64,000 nucleotides of DNA, taken from contig CALUPB010000009.1 in assembly GCA_944322585.1 (NCBI GenBank), forward strand, positions 26,916 through 90,915, in the 5' to 3' direction. A program made the position numbers and the translations under genes. The notes below the pieces were generated by a model that saw only the letters and a list, made by a program, of their open reading frames with translations, was not told where the DNA came from and ran no database searches. Each line of letters begins with the position of its first letter. The stretch's first letter is position 1. Origin of the DNA: an uncultured Bacteroidales bacterium. Lineage in GTDB: Bacteria > Bacteroidota > Bacteroidia > Bacteroidales > UBA932. Positions 18,398 to 28,023 of the stretch are shown here, one piece after another.

Positions 18398-18693
18398 CGG
18401 TCAGACTTTTTTATTGAGTATCCTGATTTGAGGATGAATCTGAGGGTCTGGATGGCCGTTTTTCTGTCATACTCCTTCTCCGATTCAGGCAATTGGTCAT
18501 ACGGCACGAGACAAGGATGGTGTTTCAGCTTATCGTCACGTTTTTCTCCCCACACCCAGCCTTCCGCCATGCGGGCAGCTGCCCATACTTCATGTACATT
18601 TTCCGCCATACGCTCCGAAAGCGCCATGATATCCTCCGGCAACTCCACGTCATCGGCAAAAACCGGGGATGGTTTGTAGGCATTGTTCTTCAT
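18394..18693 (-). CDS. Stand-alone RyR-domain protein
   Basis: A 99-residue soluble protein that is almost only a RyR domain: Trp37, GWVWG at 45-49, DD at 53-54, HHPCLVPYDQL at 58-68, EKEYDR at 72-77. I place the start at the ATG at 18693; upstream in-frame ATGs would add 65 residues of unrelated, low-likelihood sequence. The stop overlaps the channel start by four bases, giving translational coupling, so the two RyR proteins are made together. It could act as a soluble ligand sensor or as a regulatory subunit for the channel's own RyR domain. Function is inferred from the domain and context only. Confidence 0.82.
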   Translation of the reverse strand: MKNNAYKPSPVFADDVELPEDIMALSERMAENVHEVWAAARMAEGWVWGEKRDDKLKHHPCLVPYDQLPESEKEYDRKTAIQTLRFILKSGYSIKKSDR

Positions 18694-19157
18694 ATCTGGA
18701 ATTTTCCACAAGATACGCTTTTTCCCGCTTATGATCAACACCCGGAGCCGGAATCCGACTCTCCGATTGCCATACTCACTTTGCCGGGGGCTTACGATAT
18801 TTTCCGCATGAAAAGAATAGGATTGAATGTCATAAACAGTAATTGCTGACAGAAACCGATACTGTCGGGGAACGGCACAGGCGGGCATACTGGGGATATT
18901 GCGGGCGTGCGGCTAAAAGTACAAGCATTGCGATAATTTTTGACATCGATATAGCAGTCAATGTTCTAATTTCGCATATCCGAAATAGGGGACAGTCCGG
19001 AGGAAACCGGCTCTCCACTTCCGGGTAAGGCGACAATTGATAACACTAAGAAGTTGTTTTGAATTTTTGCGATATAAATTATCGCCGAAAAGGCAAATAA
19101 AAGAATCTTTGGAAAAATTCAAGACAGTTTCTGATATTTTAACCAAAAAGTTCTTAT
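18694..19157. other. Divergent intergenic region between the RyR operon and susC
   Basis: A 464-base stretch without a gene I can support. It must hold the promoters for the minus-strand RyR/channel operon and the plus-strand susC operon. The part next to susC (19050-19157) is AT-rich. AATTTTTG at 19062-19069 is a weak match to a -7 box. It also marks the right border of the module that divides the pectin locus. No repeat or integrase site was seen. Confidence 0.5.
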
Positions 19158-22100
19158 ATGAAGAATCTGATGTACAGGATTTCTCTCTTGTCCGCTGGAT
19201 TGTTTGCGTCCATGGCTATCGCCGGCGCCCAGCAGATCAAGGGTGTTGTCTCTGATGCGAACGGTGATCCCCTTGTGGGCGTATCCGTTTTCGTGGACGG
19301 CACCACAATAGGAGTATCGACGGATGTTGACGGGAAGTATTCCATCGACATTCCTGATGCCAAGGGCAAGACCCTTGTATTCTCATGTATAGGTATGGCC
19401 ACCAAGGAAATTCTTATCGGCCAGAACACTACCGTCAATATCACCCTCGAAGAGGACACCAATTTCCTCGACGAGACGGTCGTCATCGGTTACGCTACTG
19501 TCAAGCGCCGGGATTTGCTGGGCTCCGTGACTTCCGTGGGAGCGGATGCCATTGCGGCCGTGCCGGTGACTACGGTCGGGGAGGCCCTAACGGGCAAGAT
19601 GGCCGGTGTCCAGGTGACCACTACCGAGGGAGACCCCGATGCGGAGATAAAGATCCGTGTCAGGGGGACAGGTTCCATCACCCAGGACAGCTCTCCTCTG
19701 TTTATAGTGGACGGTTTCCCTGTGGACAACATTTCCGACATTGCGGCTTCCGATATACAGTCCATAGATGTCCTCAAGGATGCCTTCTCTACGGCTATCT
19801 ACGGTTCCCGCGGAGCCAACGGAGTCGTGCTCGTGACCACGAAGTCAGGGGGGGCAGGCAAGATTTCCGTCAGCTACGATGCCTACTACGGACTCAAGAA
19901 AATGGCCAACAAGGACGCCATCCAGGCGATGTCTCCGTACGAATTCGTCCGTTCACAGTATGAACTGGCCATGTTGAGGGATACCCCGGACGAGAACTAT
20001 ACGGCAGTATTCGGACCTTTCGAGGATATGGATCTGTACAGGAATGTCCAGGGTAATGACTGGATAAACCAGGTCTTCGGACGTACCGGGGAGACATTCA
20101 ACCATAATCTTACTGTCTCCGGCCGTTCGGACAAGGTGACCTGGACCGCCAGCTACAACCATATCAACGACAAGGCCATCATGCTCGGATCCGACTACCA
20201 CAGGGACAACCTCCGGTTCAAGACCCGCTACAAGCCTATAAAGCAGCTGACCTTCGACCTGAATGTCCGCTATTCCTACACCAAGATCATGGGGGCAGGA
20301 GCCAATTCGATGAACGACAGCGGTTCCACATCCGGTAACGGACGTCTCAAACATGCCGTTCAGTATACTCCGATACCTCTCAATGTATCGGCTGCCGGAG
20401 ATGATGTGGACGAGAGCTACGGCGACAACGCCCCTCCTGTACAGTCGGTATGGGACAATGACAACAAGCGTGTGCGCCAGAGCTGGAACGCCAATGCTGC
20501 AGTTACATGGCATATCATCGACAACCTCGACCTCAAGGTGGAAGGCGGACTCGAGACCTACAGCCAGGTCAACAACCGTTTCTACGGAATCACTACCTAT
20601 TATGTAGGCCAGACGGCCGAGTCCGACTACAGGGACATGCCGGCTGCAATGTACACCGACCTCGACCGCAAGCGCATACGCAACACCAACACCCTCACAT
20701 ACAATTTCGGGGAAGTCATAAAGGATGACCGCCACAAGGTTGACCTGCTCGTCGGTGAGGAGATGATCATAACCAAGGAAAACCAGTTCTCCACCACGGT
20801 GGAAGGATTTCCGGTGCAGTTCAACTCGGAGCAGGCATGGAGCATGATGACTATAGGACATACCAGGACTTCGAACAACCTCTACTACCCGGACGACCGT
20901 CTGCTCTCTTTCTTCGGACGTGTCAACTACGACTATGACGGCAGGTATTCGATAGCCGCCACATTCCGCGCCGACGGTTCGTCAAGGTTCGCGCAGGGAC
21001 ATCAGTGGGGTTTCTTCCCGTCGGCCGCCGCTTCCTGGACCATTTCCAACGAGAAATGGATGCAGGGTGCCTCCCGCTGGCTTGACAACCTCAAACTGCG
21101 CTACAGTTTCGGTACCGCGGGCAACAACAATATCCCGCAGAATGTCACCGACCTCATGTACGAGGCATACAGTACGGGAGACCGCCTTTCCAACGGTACG
21201 GTCATCTTCCGTCCTGTCACTGACGGTGGCGACACCATCCTTGCCAACAACGACCTTTCATGGGAGACCACCTGGTCACATAATATAGGTATAGACTTCT
21301 CGTTCTGGAAAAGCCGGTTCAACGGTTCCATCGAACTTTACCACAACACCACCAGGGATCTGCTTATCCAGTATCCGACGGCAGGTTCCGGATATGAGGG
21401 TCAGTACAGGAACCTCGGTTCCGTGATGAACCGGGGAGCGGAGTTCTCGTTCAATGTAGTTCTTGTGGAGAAGAAGAATTTCGGTCTCATGTTCAGCGGC
21501 AATATCAGTATCAACGAGAACCGTGTCCTCAGTCTCGGAGGCATGGACAGCATCGTCCAGTCTTCCGGATGGACTTCCACAGGTGTCGGTTCCGACTATA
21601 AGGTAGAAGTGGGACAGCCTCTCGGAAACATGTACGGCTATCAGGTGGAGGGGATATATACCACCGGTGATTTTACCTATGACAACGGCTGGCAGCGCAA
21701 TGAAGGCGTAGCCAATGCCTACTCGCTTCTCGGTACCGAAGGCTTCCGTCCGGGAGGAATGAAGATAAGGAACAGCAACGGTGACGATGTCATCGATGAC
21801 AAGGACAAGACTGTCATAGGCAATGCCCTGCCGCTCGGGACGGGTGGTTTCAGCCTTTCCGGCAACCTGTACGGCTTCGATTTCGCCGCCAATTTCAACT
21901 ATGTATTCGGCAACGATGTCTATAACGCCAACAAGGTCGAGTTCTCTTCCACAGCCGGGTATTACAGACGTAACCTGCTCAATACCATGGAGACGGGCAA
22001 GAGGTGGACCAATATCGACTGGAGCACCGGCGAACTCATTACCGATGCCGCCACTCTCGATGCCATGAACGAGGGCGTCACCCAGTGGGCTCCGTTCACA

Positions 22101-22382
22101 TCCAGCAGGGTATTCACCGACTGGGCTGTAGAGGACGGCTCTTTCCTCAGGCTGCAGTCAGCCACCATCGGCTACACCCTGCCACAGAAACTGACCCTGA
22201 AGGCCAAGATACAGAGGCTCCGTTTCTATGTGACCGGGACGAATCTCTTCTGTCTTACGGCCTATTCCGGCTATGACCCTGAAGTGGATACCCGCCGTGC
22301 AACACCTCTTACCCCTGGTGTGGACTATTCCGCCTACCCTAAGAGCATCGGCTTCGTGGCCGGAGTCAACATCACATTCTGA
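19158..22382 (+). CDS. SusC-family TonB-dependent outer-membrane transporter
   Basis: A 1074-residue outer-membrane barrel. A signal peptide (about 1-25, ending AGAQQ) is followed by a carboxypeptidase-D-like domain (about 27-105, IKGVVSDANGDPLVGVSVFV), the family signature near DETVVIGYATVKRRDLLGSV, a plug domain (about 120-235, IRVRGTGSI, SPLFIVDGFPV, YGSRGANGVVLVTTKSG) and a long barrel ending in a C-terminal Phe (VAGVNITF), as needed for barrel insertion. It imports oligosaccharides held by the SusD partner encoded 5 bases downstream, with energy from TonB. The cargo is expected to be a pectin oligomer because of the flanking lyases. Length and domain order are normal for the family. Confidence 0.97.
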   Translation: MKNLMYRISLLSAGLFASMAIAGAQQIKGVVSDANGDPLVGVSVFVDGTTIGVSTDVDGKYSIDIPDAKGKTLVFSCIGMATKEILIGQNTTVNITLEEDTNFLDETVVIGYATVKRRDLLGSVTSVGADAIAAVPVTTVGEALTGKMAGVQVTTTEGDPDAEIKIRVRGTGSITQDSSPLFIVDGFPVDNISDIAASDIQSIDVLKDAFSTAIYGSRGANGVVLVTTKSGGAGKISVSYDAYYGLKKMANKDAIQAMSPYEFVRSQYELAMLRDTPDENYTAVFGPFEDMDLYRNVQGNDWINQVFGRTGETFNHNLTVSGRSDKVTWTASYNHINDKAIMLGSDYHRDNLRFKTRYKPIKQLTFDLNVRYSYTKIMGAGANSMNDSGSTSGNGRLKHAVQYTPIPLNVSAAGDDVDESYGDNAPPVQSVWDNDNKRVRQSWNANAAVTWHIIDNLDLKVEGGLETYSQVNNRFYGITTYYVGQTAESDYRDMPAAMYTDLDRKRIRNTNTLTYNFGEVIKDDRHKVDLLVGEEMIITKENQFSTTVEGFPVQFNSEQAWSMMTIGHTRTSNNLYYPDDRLLSFFGRVNYDYDGRYSIAATFRADGSSRFAQGHQWGFFPSAAASWTISNEKWMQGASRWLDNLKLRYSFGTAGNNNIPQNVTDLMYEAYSTGDRLSNGTVIFRPVTDGGDTILANNDLSWETTWSHNIGIDFSFWKSRFNGSIELYHNTTRDLLIQYPTAGSGYEGQYRNLGSVMNRGAEFSFNVVLVEKKNFGLMFSGNISINENRVLSLGGMDSIVQSSGWTSTGVGSDYKVEVGQPLGNMYGYQVEGIYTTGDFTYDNGWQRNEGVANAYSLLGTEGFRPGGMKIRNSNGDDVIDDKDKTVIGNALPLGTGGFSLSGNLYGFDFAANFNYVFGNDVYNANKVEFSSTAGYYRRNLLNTMETGKRWTNIDWSTGELITDAATLDAMNEGVTQWAPFTSSRVFTDWAVEDGSFLRLQSATIGYTLPQKLTLKAKIQRLRFYVTGTNLFCLTAYSGYDPEVDTRRATPLTPGVDYSAYPKSIGFVAGVNITF

Positions 22383-22387
22383 CCGGC

Positions 22388-24325
22388 ATGAACAAGAACA
22401 ATCAAATGGTTTCAGACAATATGAAATTCATACGCAATATATTTATAGGTGCAGGGATGCTGTCCATGCTGGCAGCTGTTTCCTGCGAGAACGGCCTGTC
22501 ATCCACTTCTCCTTCCATCCTTACAGAGGAACAGGTATATTCCGACTACAATCTTGCAGAGATGGGTGTCCTGTCCATCTATGAGATGCTGACAGTCCAG
22601 TACAGCCACAGGGACCGCTATCTTCCGTGGTATGGCTTCAACACGGACATAGAGTGCTATTCAAGTACGAGCGACAGCGACAAGACACGCATAGCTCAGT
22701 ATTATACCAATGCCGGCTCCAAGGAAATGGACAATGCCAACGGCAATTCATACAATAACCTCGTATCCGGAATAGAAAGGGCCAATCTCGCCATCCGGGG
22801 GCTTGAAGCCTATGCGGACCTCACGAACCCTGACATGAGATATCTCAGGGCTGAGGCCATCACGGCCAGGGCATTCCTCTATGTGGAACTTCTCAAGGCA
22901 TACGGTGAGGTGCCGGCGCGTTTCGAGCCTATCAATAATGACAACATGTATATCAACAAGTCCGACAAGGATGTGATATACAAGAGACTCATCTCAGACC
23001 TCGAAGGGGTTTTCGATGACCTCCCGTGGCCTGGACAGTCCACGGTTACGATGAAGACCGACAGGGTAAGCAAGGCTTTCGCCAAAGGTCTCTATGCCCG
23101 TATCTGTCTGATGGCATCCGGCTATTCCAACCGTCCTGACGCCGGTCAGGTGGGGACTGGAGCCCTCGGGAAGAGCAGGCTTTCGGACGATCCGGAGCTT
23201 CAGAAATCGGTCCTTTACCCCAAGGCTCTTGCCCAGCTGGAGGACATCATAGACAATTCAGGTCTTGATCTCTATCCGAGCTACGAGCAGCTCTGGAGGG
23301 ATTTCAACAACTTCGACCTGCAGGCCGGGAAGGAAGTCATCTTCGTGATACCGTTCGGTGACGGCCGCGGACGCTGGAACTATACATTCGCCATCCCGAC
23401 CACGGCAGGCACGGCCGGCAACCAGTCCACAAAAGACCTTGGCGGCAGTGTGGGAGTCGTTCCTTCATTCTATTACAAATATGCCGAGGGCGACACACGC
23501 AGGGACATCAGCTGTGTCAACTACGAGTGGGAGAAGGATGCCTCCGGCAACGATGTACAGGTCCCTGCGGGATTGATGAACTGGTATTTCGGGAAATTCA
23601 GGTTCGAATGGATGGAGACCCGTCCTATGGTCAGCGACATGGATGACGGTGCCAAGCCGGTCTATATGAGATATTCCGACATCCTCCTGATGGCGGCGGA
23701 GATTGCCGCAAGTCCGGAGTCCGGTACGTCCCAGAACCTTGCGGATGCCCGCAGCTGGTTCCTCGAAGTGCGCGGCAGGGCATTCGGTGGGGATAAGGCT
23801 GCTGCTGAGGCAGGACTTGACCTCGGAAACGCTGACGGCATCTTCAATGCCATCGTGGACGAGAGGGCTTTCGAGTTCGTGGGAGAATTCCTCCGCAAGG
23901 CCGACCTTATCCGTTGGAACATGCTTGCGGAAAAGCTCACAGAGGCGCAGAATGACATAAAGGCAATGGAAACCTACAATATGGGGCCGGGCCTGTGGTA
24001 CAGATATCCTGACGGTGACGGGGTCATCGAGATGTACGGCAACCATCCGGGAGAGACAGTATCGAGCGACCAGATGCCGGCAGGCTGGACTTCCGGCTAT
24101 ACCCACACGGACAGCGACGGTGATCCGTCCGACTATCTGGACGATGAGAGCATATCCGACCGTGCCAATACCCTGTGGCATAAGGATCTTGGATCGACGA
24201 TATATGTTGCCGGGAACCATGAAAGCCAGGGTGAGGTCAATTTCAACCAGCACCAGTACTGGCCAATTCCGCAGACGACCATCAATGACCAGAGGGGTGC
24301 CCTCAAGAATGACTACGGCTATTGA
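22388..24325 (+). CDS. SusD/RagB-family glycan-binding lipoprotein
   Basis: A 645-residue surface lipoprotein that caps the SusC barrel. The lipobox is LAAVSC with Cys33 if translation starts at 22388; the ATG at 22421 (MKFIRNIFIGAG) gives a more usual signal peptide, so the true start is uncertain by 11 codons. The SusD N-terminal helical region has YNNLVSGIERANLAIRGLE and TPR-like helices (YLRAEAITARAFLYVELL), and the C-terminal RagB part has MRYSDILLMAAEIA and VDERAFEFVGEFLRKADLIR. The protein is longer than classical SusD (about 550). The gene starts 5 bases after susC, giving tight coupling. Confidence 0.95.
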   Translation: MNKNNQMVSDNMKFIRNIFIGAGMLSMLAAVSCENGLSSTSPSILTEEQVYSDYNLAEMGVLSIYEMLTVQYSHRDRYLPWYGFNTDIECYSSTSDSDKTRIAQYYTNAGSKEMDNANGNSYNNLVSGIERANLAIRGLEAYADLTNPDMRYLRAEAITARAFLYVELLKAYGEVPARFEPINNDNMYINKSDKDVIYKRLISDLEGVFDDLPWPGQSTVTMKTDRVSKAFAKGLYARICLMASGYSNRPDAGQVGTGALGKSRLSDDPELQKSVLYPKALAQLEDIIDNSGLDLYPSYEQLWRDFNNFDLQAGKEVIFVIPFGDGRGRWNYTFAIPTTAGTAGNQSTKDLGGSVGVVPSFYYKYAEGDTRRDISCVNYEWEKDASGNDVQVPAGLMNWYFGKFRFEWMETRPMVSDMDDGAKPVYMRYSDILLMAAEIAASPESGTSQNLADARSWFLEVRGRAFGGDKAAAEAGLDLGNADGIFNAIVDERAFEFVGEFLRKADLIRWNMLAEKLTEAQNDIKAMETYNMGPGLWYRYPDGDGVIEMYGNHPGETVSSDQMPAGWTSGYTHTDSDGDPSDYLDDESISDRANTLWHKDLGSTIYVAGNHESQGEVNFNQHQYWPIPQTTINDQRGALKNDYGY

Positions 24326-24410
24326 TGACCGGTCCCTGCCCGGGGCGCTGTCTGCGTACATCCGTCCCGGACAACAAGACAATCCGATTATTGAATAAAA
24401 CAAGACTACG

Positions 24411-27400
24411 ATGAAAAACATATCCGCAAAAATACTTGTTCTCGCCTCCCTCTGCGGCGCTTTCTGGATGTCCTCGGGATGCGCCCGGATACCGGAGATA
24501 GAGACGGCGCTGGTGCTGGACCGCTGTCTGACCCCGACCAACCTGTCGAGGACACCGCACGGGGAATCCGTGACATTCACATGGTCCACTTCCAAGGGCT
24601 CCACTTCCTATGTCATCGAGATATATTCCGATGAGAACGACCCTGACGGTTCCATAGAGTACGATGCCACCAATGTCACTGAAGGAACCTACACTTTTGA
24701 AGGCCTTGAAATAGACAGGACTTTCCATGCACGTGTGAAGGGTGTGAGCGAGGAAATAGGAGATTCCCGCTGGGCGGTTTTCGCCTCTTTCGATACCTAT
24801 TCCGCAAGGGAGCCGGTGGCAGATCTTGCAGTGGGGGAGAGACAGCAGACATCCATACAGCTGACCTGGACTCCGGATACTTCGGAAGACCCTGAAGCAT
24901 CGGCTGATGCAGGTGTCAATGCCATATGGTACGTCCCGGCATCCGACCCTGAGGCAGAGCCGGAAGTCTTTGACGTGGATGAAGCCGCAGCCGAGGCCGG
25001 GGATGTCACCGTCACCGGACTTGCGGCAGGAGTGAAATATATCCTGACTGTCCATTACGGCAACGCACCGCGCGGTTCCGTGTCGGCCTATACCCTTCCT
25101 GATACGAAGAATGCACAGGAAGTGTCATCTTCAGAGGCACTTGTACAGGCTCTCAATGACGGCGCCGAAGAGATTCTCCTGAAATATTCAGGTTCGCCTT
25201 ACGACCTTGGCTATTCCACTGAAGAAGGCGTCGAACCGGCGGTCTCCCTCGAAGATCTCGACCATCCTGTCACCATCTACGGTGAAGAAGGAAACGGCGA
25301 GTCAGGCAATTTCCCTGTAGTCTACGGCAATTTCACCATAGCTGACGGATGTACATCCATCATATTGGAGAACATGGCTTTCGACGGAGAGAATTATGAC
25401 ACCGCCCACCTTTTGAGTTTCAATGAACTGACGACCGATATACAGACAATTTCCATAAGGAATTGTACATTGACAGGTTTTAAGAGAGGAATAGCATACC
25501 CTGGAGATAAAAAGGTACCTGCCATACAGAATTTTATAATCGATGATATCGTGATGTCCGATACTTCCGGAGACGGTGGGGAATCTATCGGTTTCAGGAA
25601 ATCCGGATGTGCTTTCGGGACGATTTCCATTACGAATTCCACGTTCGATGGCGGGATGAGAGACTTTCTGAGAATCGATGGTGACGAAGAAGCTCCAAAT
25701 ACGATTGGTACATTGGTAATTTCCAACAATACCTTCAACAACCTTACGACAGCATCAGGCTCCAATGGCCTTTTCTATGTGCGTGCCGCCATATCTTCTG
25801 CAACCTTGACCGGAAATATTTTCATGAACATGGAAAACAGTACCGCATCCTATGTGTGGTGCAAGGATAATGCAGGGACATTCAAGCCATCAGTTGTCGA
25901 GAATAATTTCTTCTACAATATCGGAGGCAATTTTTGGAATGAGAAGGTATTTACCGAGGCAGCTGCTGTTGCCGGAGGAGGAGCTGTCCTGACTGAAGAT
26001 CCGTGCGCGGAAAGTGTGGCAGGCGATTTCCATGTGATGAACGCCGATGTGATGGCAGCAGGAGCCGGTGACCCGCGCTGGCTTGTGGAAGGCTATGTCA
26101 AGCCAGAGGAAGACCTGACTCTGAATGTCATCGCCCCGACCTATGTATGGGACTTCACCGACGGCAGCGCGTTCTACAGTACTGCCGACAAGGACATGGT
26201 GCGCGGAGGCCTGCGCTTCTATGTGACTTCCAATCCGGTAGAGTTCGACACCGACAACGGACGTCTCTATTTTACGGCAGCCGGGCAGATGGGGGCTACC
26301 GAGCCGACAGACTGTGCGATAGGCTTCAAGGTCAACAGGCCGGGCTCAGTGGTCATATCCACTTCTCCGTCCATAATCTATCCTGAGGCCCATGCCACAG
26401 TTTCCCTTGACGGAAAGCATGTGGGGGCAGTCCCTGCGGATGCGGAGGAGTTCCAGGTGTCCATTGACATTACAGAGGGAGAGGAGCACATGGTCTACAT
26501 CTATGGCTGCGATCCGTTCTATATCACTTCCCTTACATGGTCGGACTATATCGGCGGAGGCGACACCCAGCTTGCAACGCCGGAGAATGTACAGCTGACG
26601 GCAGCCTCGGCCACTGTTGATTCATCCGACCCTGTCATCCTTTCCTGGGACGAAGTGCCTGATGCGGGTTCATACGACATCATGAACGGTGAGGAAGTCT
26701 TCGCTACAGTTACGGAACCTTCATATGAAATCATCCCTTCCGCTGTCGGTGCAGGTATATATAATTTTACAATTGTTGCCAAACCGGCTGTTGACGATGC
26801 AATCAGGGAGGCATCCGAGCCGTCTGAAGTGAAACGTTTCGAAGTAGTCGAGATCCTGTCGCCTGTTTCGGCCTATAGTCCGACGACCTGGGGAGAAGAC
26901 TATTTCGCCGGATTGGCTGCCATGTTCCCTGACGGAATAACAAGTGATGGAGTGTACGGCAATCTGGGATTCGTCTGTGGAGGGAGCACCTTTAAGTTTG
27001 GTACTACGGGAGAAGCGAGCAGAGTGCAGTCCGGAAGCGGCGATCCCGGAACCAAGGCTTGCTACCAGATAATGGTTCCGGGGCCTGGAACGCTCAATAT
27101 ACAGGCTATTTCTTCTGGAGACGCCCGTAATATCGATGTGTATGCAGGGACGGCATTGAAGGGAACTTACAATGCTCCCGGTAAAGAAGAGACGGCTGCT
27201 TCTCATGATATCGTATTCAGCGATACGGAAGTTTCATCAGGCAGTATAATCAATATATGCAGTAATGGCGGGTCTGTCAATTATCTGTCATTTACCTGGA
27301 CTCCGGAAGACGGCGGACAGAGCGGCTCCATCGGCTATGACGAGACTGCCATCAATGAACCGTTCGTGGCGAATTTCTCTGATCAGACGGTGTATGTTCC

Positions 27401-27857
27401 AGGGGAAGTTACGACGATACGTACCACAACCGATAACCTTACATGGGGCGGCACTGAAGGCAAAAAAATGACATTTGATTCGGCCCGGGAAGCTGGCGGA
27501 AGAATCAAATTCGAAGGCTCTGCAGATTCGGACGGGTCGGAAATACCGACGTTCAGGTACATGTCTTTCCGTGTGACGACTCCGGGAACAGTGTCATATA
27601 AGTTCATATCCTCGAATTCGACCGCTAATCGTCCGTTTGTACTGATCCTCGCAAAACAGGTTGAAGGACAGACGCAAATCGTGAAACTCCATTCCGGGCA
27701 GACACCTTTGGATAACCAGAAGGATACTGTTGAAGCTACGGAAACCGAAATTACTGCGGAGCACCTTGCCGGTACCACAGAAACGGCTGTCGTATATCTG
27801 TTCAGTACTGACGGTGGAGCCAATCTGTATGAATTCGGCTGGACTCCTGCACAGTAG
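24411..27857 (+). CDS. Large surface lipoprotein: Fn3, beta-helix (DUF4957/DUF5123-like) and binding domains
   Basis: A 1148-residue lipoprotein (lipobox MSSGC, Cys24), third gene of the susCD operon. Domains as seen: two Fn3-like domains (about 38-225), a right-handed beta-helix (about 230-545) with repeated turn motifs (FTIADGCTSIILENMAF, ISIRNCTLTGF, LVISNNTFNNL) resembling the DUF4957/DUF5123 proteins common in pectin loci, a jelly-roll-type domain (about 570-715), another Fn3 (about 720-815), and two more jelly-roll-type domains (about 830-965 and 990-1148). The three jelly-roll domains end alike (FYITSLTW, NYLSFTWTP, LYEFGWTP), so they are probably internal repeats. Two (near 590 and 990) open with WDF or FVANF stretches. 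No lyase catalytic residues were recognised in the helix. It is probably a surface glycan-binding protein that feeds the SusCD pair; enzyme activity cannot be ruled out. Confidence 0.8.
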   Translation: MKNISAKILVLASLCGAFWMSSGCARIPEIETALVLDRCLTPTNLSRTPHGESVTFTWSTSKGSTSYVIEIYSDENDPDGSIEYDATNVTEGTYTFEGLEIDRTFHARVKGVSEEIGDSRWAVFASFDTYSAREPVADLAVGERQQTSIQLTWTPDTSEDPEASADAGVNAIWYVPASDPEAEPEVFDVDEAAAEAGDVTVTGLAAGVKYILTVHYGNAPRGSVSAYTLPDTKNAQEVSSSEALVQALNDGAEEILLKYSGSPYDLGYSTEEGVEPAVSLEDLDHPVTIYGEEGNGESGNFPVVYGNFTIADGCTSIILENMAFDGENYDTAHLLSFNELTTDIQTISIRNCTLTGFKRGIAYPGDKKVPAIQNFIIDDIVMSDTSGDGGESIGFRKSGCAFGTISITNSTFDGGMRDFLRIDGDEEAPNTIGTLVISNNTFNNLTTASGSNGLFYVRAAISSATLTGNIFMNMENSTASYVWCKDNAGTFKPSVVENNFFYNIGGNFWNEKVFTEAAAVAGGGAVLTEDPCAESVAGDFHVMNADVMAAGAGDPRWLVEGYVKPEEDLTLNVIAPTYVWDFTDGSAFYSTADKDMVRGGLRFYVTSNPVEFDTDNGRLYFTAAGQMGATEPTDCAIGFKVNRPGSVVISTSPSIIYPEAHATVSLDGKHVGAVPADAEEFQVSIDITEGEEHMVYIYGCDPFYITSLTWSDYIGGGDTQLATPENVQLTAASATVDSSDPVILSWDEVPDAGSYDIMNGEEVFATVTEPSYEIIPSAVGAGIYNFTIVAKPAVDDAIREASEPSEVKRFEVVEILSPVSAYSPTTWGEDYFAGLAAMFPDGITSDGVYGNLGFVCGGSTFKFGTTGEASRVQSGSGDPGTKACYQIMVPGPGTLNIQAISSGDARNIDVYAGTALKGTYNAPGKEETAASHDIVFSDTEVSSGSIINICSNGGSVNYLSFTWTPEDGGQSGSIGYDETAINEPFVANFSDQTVYVPGEVTTIRTTTDNLTWGGTEGKKMTFDSAREAGGRIKFEGSADSDGSEIPTFRYMSFRVTTPGTVSYKFISSNSTANRPFVLILAKQVEGQTQIVKLHSGQTPLDNQKDTVEATETEITAEHLAGTTETAVVYLFSTDGGANLYEFGWTPAQ

Positions 27858-27891
27858 CTGCTATAACCTAAAATACATATAAAACTTCATC

Positions 27892-27928
27892 AGAGGCCGG
27901 CCTTGAAATTTCGGGGCGGCCTCTCTTT
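27892..27928 (+). terminator. Intrinsic terminator after the susCD operon
   Basis: An 8-bp perfect stem (AGAGGCCG with CGGCCTCT), a 17-base loop, then CTTTAG. It lies 35 bases after the stop codon. Confidence 0.65.
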
Positions 27929-28023
27929 AGTTCGCTTATCCCGCAAAAATGCCCGATGTGCCATAATCAGGGGTATTGTCGCGGACAGCCATCATTAAAA
28001 ATTCATATAAAAATTGCAGAAGA

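Noticed and set aside
17366-18679. A 437-codon open frame antisense to the channel and RyR genes
   Set aside because: No recognisable protein features, and the opposite strand has two clear domain families with coupled start and stop.
23465-24604. A 379-codon minus-strand frame spanning the end of susD and the next gene
   Set aside because: It crosses two strongly supported genes and shows no domain.
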